DNA of 5,939 nt. It comes from Candidatus Krumholzibacteriia bacterium (GTDB taxonomy: Bacteria; Krumholzibacteriota; Krumholzibacteriia; LZORAL124-64-63). The translations under genes and the position numbers were made by a program. Below are positions 5,054 to 5,939 of the stretch, piece after piece. The notes below the pieces were generated by a model. The model saw only the letters and a program-made list of their open reading frames with translations, made no database searches and was not told the DNA's origin. The DNA lies in NCBI GenBank assembly GCA_027056825.1, contig JALUJS010000027.1:1-5939 (forward strand), in the 5' to 3' direction. Numbering within the stretch: position 1 is the first letter of the stretch; the number at the start of each line of letters is the position of its first letter.

Positions 5054-5939
5054 ATGGCAACGGGTTCTCCCGAAAAGCGCAAGATCATCCTGAGCGGCAA
5101 CCGCCCCACCGGGCGCCTGCACTGGGGCAACTACACCGGGGCCCTGGAGAACTGGGTCCGTCTGCAGGACGAGTACACCTGCTATTTCATGGTCGCGGAC
5201 TGGCACGTCCTGACCACGGCCCTGGACAAGTCCGACCGCATCGCCCACCACAGCCGGGAGATGATCCTGGACTGGCTGGGCGCCGGCCTGGACCCGGAAA
5301 AGTCGGTGCTGTTCATCCAGTCCCAGGTCAAGGAGCATGCCGAGCTGTACCTGTTGCTGGCCATGCTCATCAGCATGGGCAGGCTGGAGCGCAATCCGAC
5401 CTTCAAGGAACAGATCCGGGATCTGAACCTGGGCGGGGAGATCAGCTACGGCCACCTGGGGTATCCGGTGCTGCAGGCCGCGGACATCCTGGCCTACAAG
5501 GCCCACGCCGTGCCCGTGGGGGAGGACCAGCTCCCGCACCTGGAGCTGACCCGCGAGATGGCCCGGAAGTTCAACCGCCTCTTCGGCGAGGTCTTTCCCG
5601 AGCCGGAGCCCCTGGTGACGAAGTTCGCCCGTTTCCCCGGCACCGACGGGAAGCGCATGAGCAAGTCGCTGGGCAACACCATCGAGATCTCCGCCTCGCC
5701 CGAGGAGATCCGGCAGAAGATCAAGCCCGCGTTCACCGATCCGGCGCGGCTGCGGCGCAGCGATCCGGGCAACCCCGAGGTGTGCGCCGTCTATACCTGG
5801 TACCAGAAATTCCTGCCGGAAGAGGCCGAGGCCACGGCGGCCGAATGCCGCAGCGCCGCGCGGGGATGCGTCGACTGCAAGATGAAGCTTGCCGAGGGGG
5901 TGATCGAGCATTTCGCACCTTTGCGTGAACGGCGGGAGG
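5054..5939 (+). CDS. trpS: Tryptophan--tRNA ligase, 3' end cut off by the window
   Basis: Class I aminoacyl-tRNA synthetase that charges tRNA-Trp in the cytoplasm. From the ATG at 5054 the frame stays open to the last base, giving 295 residues; family members are about 320-350 long, so roughly the last tenth or less is missing. SGNRPTGRLHWGNYTG (14-29) holds the HIGH-type signature as HWGN. FMVADWH (45-51), GYPVLQAADILAYKAHAVPVGEDQLPH (136-162, discontinuous landmarks) and GTDGKRMSKSLGN (196-208) follow. The KMSKS loop reads RMSKS. The GC-CK spacing near the end (CVDCK, 272-276) and FAPLRERR are typical of bacterial TrpRS C-termini. It lies 97 bases after xerD, with its own likely promoter and a leader hairpin. 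The weak ribosome-binding site (GAGAG) is the only soft point of the start choice; homology begins within a few residues of this ATG. Confidence 0.96.
   Translation, partial: MATGSPEKRKIILSGNRPTGRLHWGNYTGALENWVRLQDEYTCYFMVADWHVLTTALDKSDRIAHHSREMILDWLGAGLDPEKSVLFIQSQVKEHAELYLLLAMLISMGRLERNPTFKEQIRDLNLGGEISYGHLGYPVLQAADILAYKAHAVPVGEDQLPHLELTREMARKFNRLFGEVFPEPEPLVTKFARFPGTDGKRMSKSLGNTIEISASPEEIRQKIKPAFTDPARLRRSDPGNPEVCAVYTWYQKFLPEEAEATAAECRSAARGCVDCKMKLAEGVIEHFAPLRERRE

Noticed and set aside
3808..5911. Long - strand open frames (about 397 and 411 codons) opposite xerD and trpS
   Set aside because: They run across gene boundaries and promoters, have repetitive Gly/Pro/Arg/His-rich products, and lie antisense to clear xerD and trpS.
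4972..5928. 318-codon + strand frame overlapping trpS
   Set aside because: Its product is low-complexity and shifted relative to trpS. The trpS frame from 5054 has all synthetase motifs and is open to the window edge.

Overview
The window is GC-rich (my estimate is about two-thirds G+C) and densely packed bacterial chromosome. It carries housekeeping genes for cell-wall/lysine precursors, translation, DNA repair and chromosome dimer resolution. The meso-diaminopimelate genes point to a bacterium that makes DAP. The high GC, a rpsT starting with GTG, and the sequence style of the trpS and uvrC products fit a GC-rich Gram-negative lineage, for example one near the Deltaproteobacteria or the FCB/Gemmatimonadota-like candidate phyla. 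I cannot name a taxon from sequence alone. I see no mobile element, CRISPR array, tRNA, rRNA, phage gene or defence gene.

Layout. (1) Positions 1-1803 on the + strand hold a DAP/lysine operon: the 3' end of dapF, then dapA and dapB, all overlapping by 4-8 bases. (2) Positions 1802-2177 on the - strand hold a self-contained rpsT (ribosomal protein S20) unit. It has a consensus-like sigma70 promoter with a GC-rich discriminator, a short leader that can fold over its Shine-Dalgarno sequence, a GTG start and a hairpin terminator shared with the end of dapB. (3) Positions 2171-4956 on the + strand hold uvrC and a xerD-type tyrosine recombinase, joined by a GTGA stop/start overlap. (4) Positions 4953-5939 on the + strand hold a probable trpS promoter, a 73-97 base leader with a GC hairpin, and trpS, which runs off the window edge without a stop codon.

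How the genes work together. DapA and DapB catalyse consecutive steps from aspartate semialdehyde to tetrahydrodipicolinate, and DapF makes meso-DAP later in the same pathway. UvrC is the dual-incision nuclease of nucleotide excision repair, and XerD resolves chromosome dimers. S20 and TrpRS serve translation. Every intact protein has its catalytic motifs except for a conservative-looking Thr-to-Cys change in the DapA proton relay.

I did not find a previously undescribed system here. The observations most worth checking are the possible rpsT translational operator, the rpsT promoter lying across the uvrC start codon, the DapA active-site and allosteric-site substitutions, a perfect 20-bp palindrome inside xerD, and the trpS leader.
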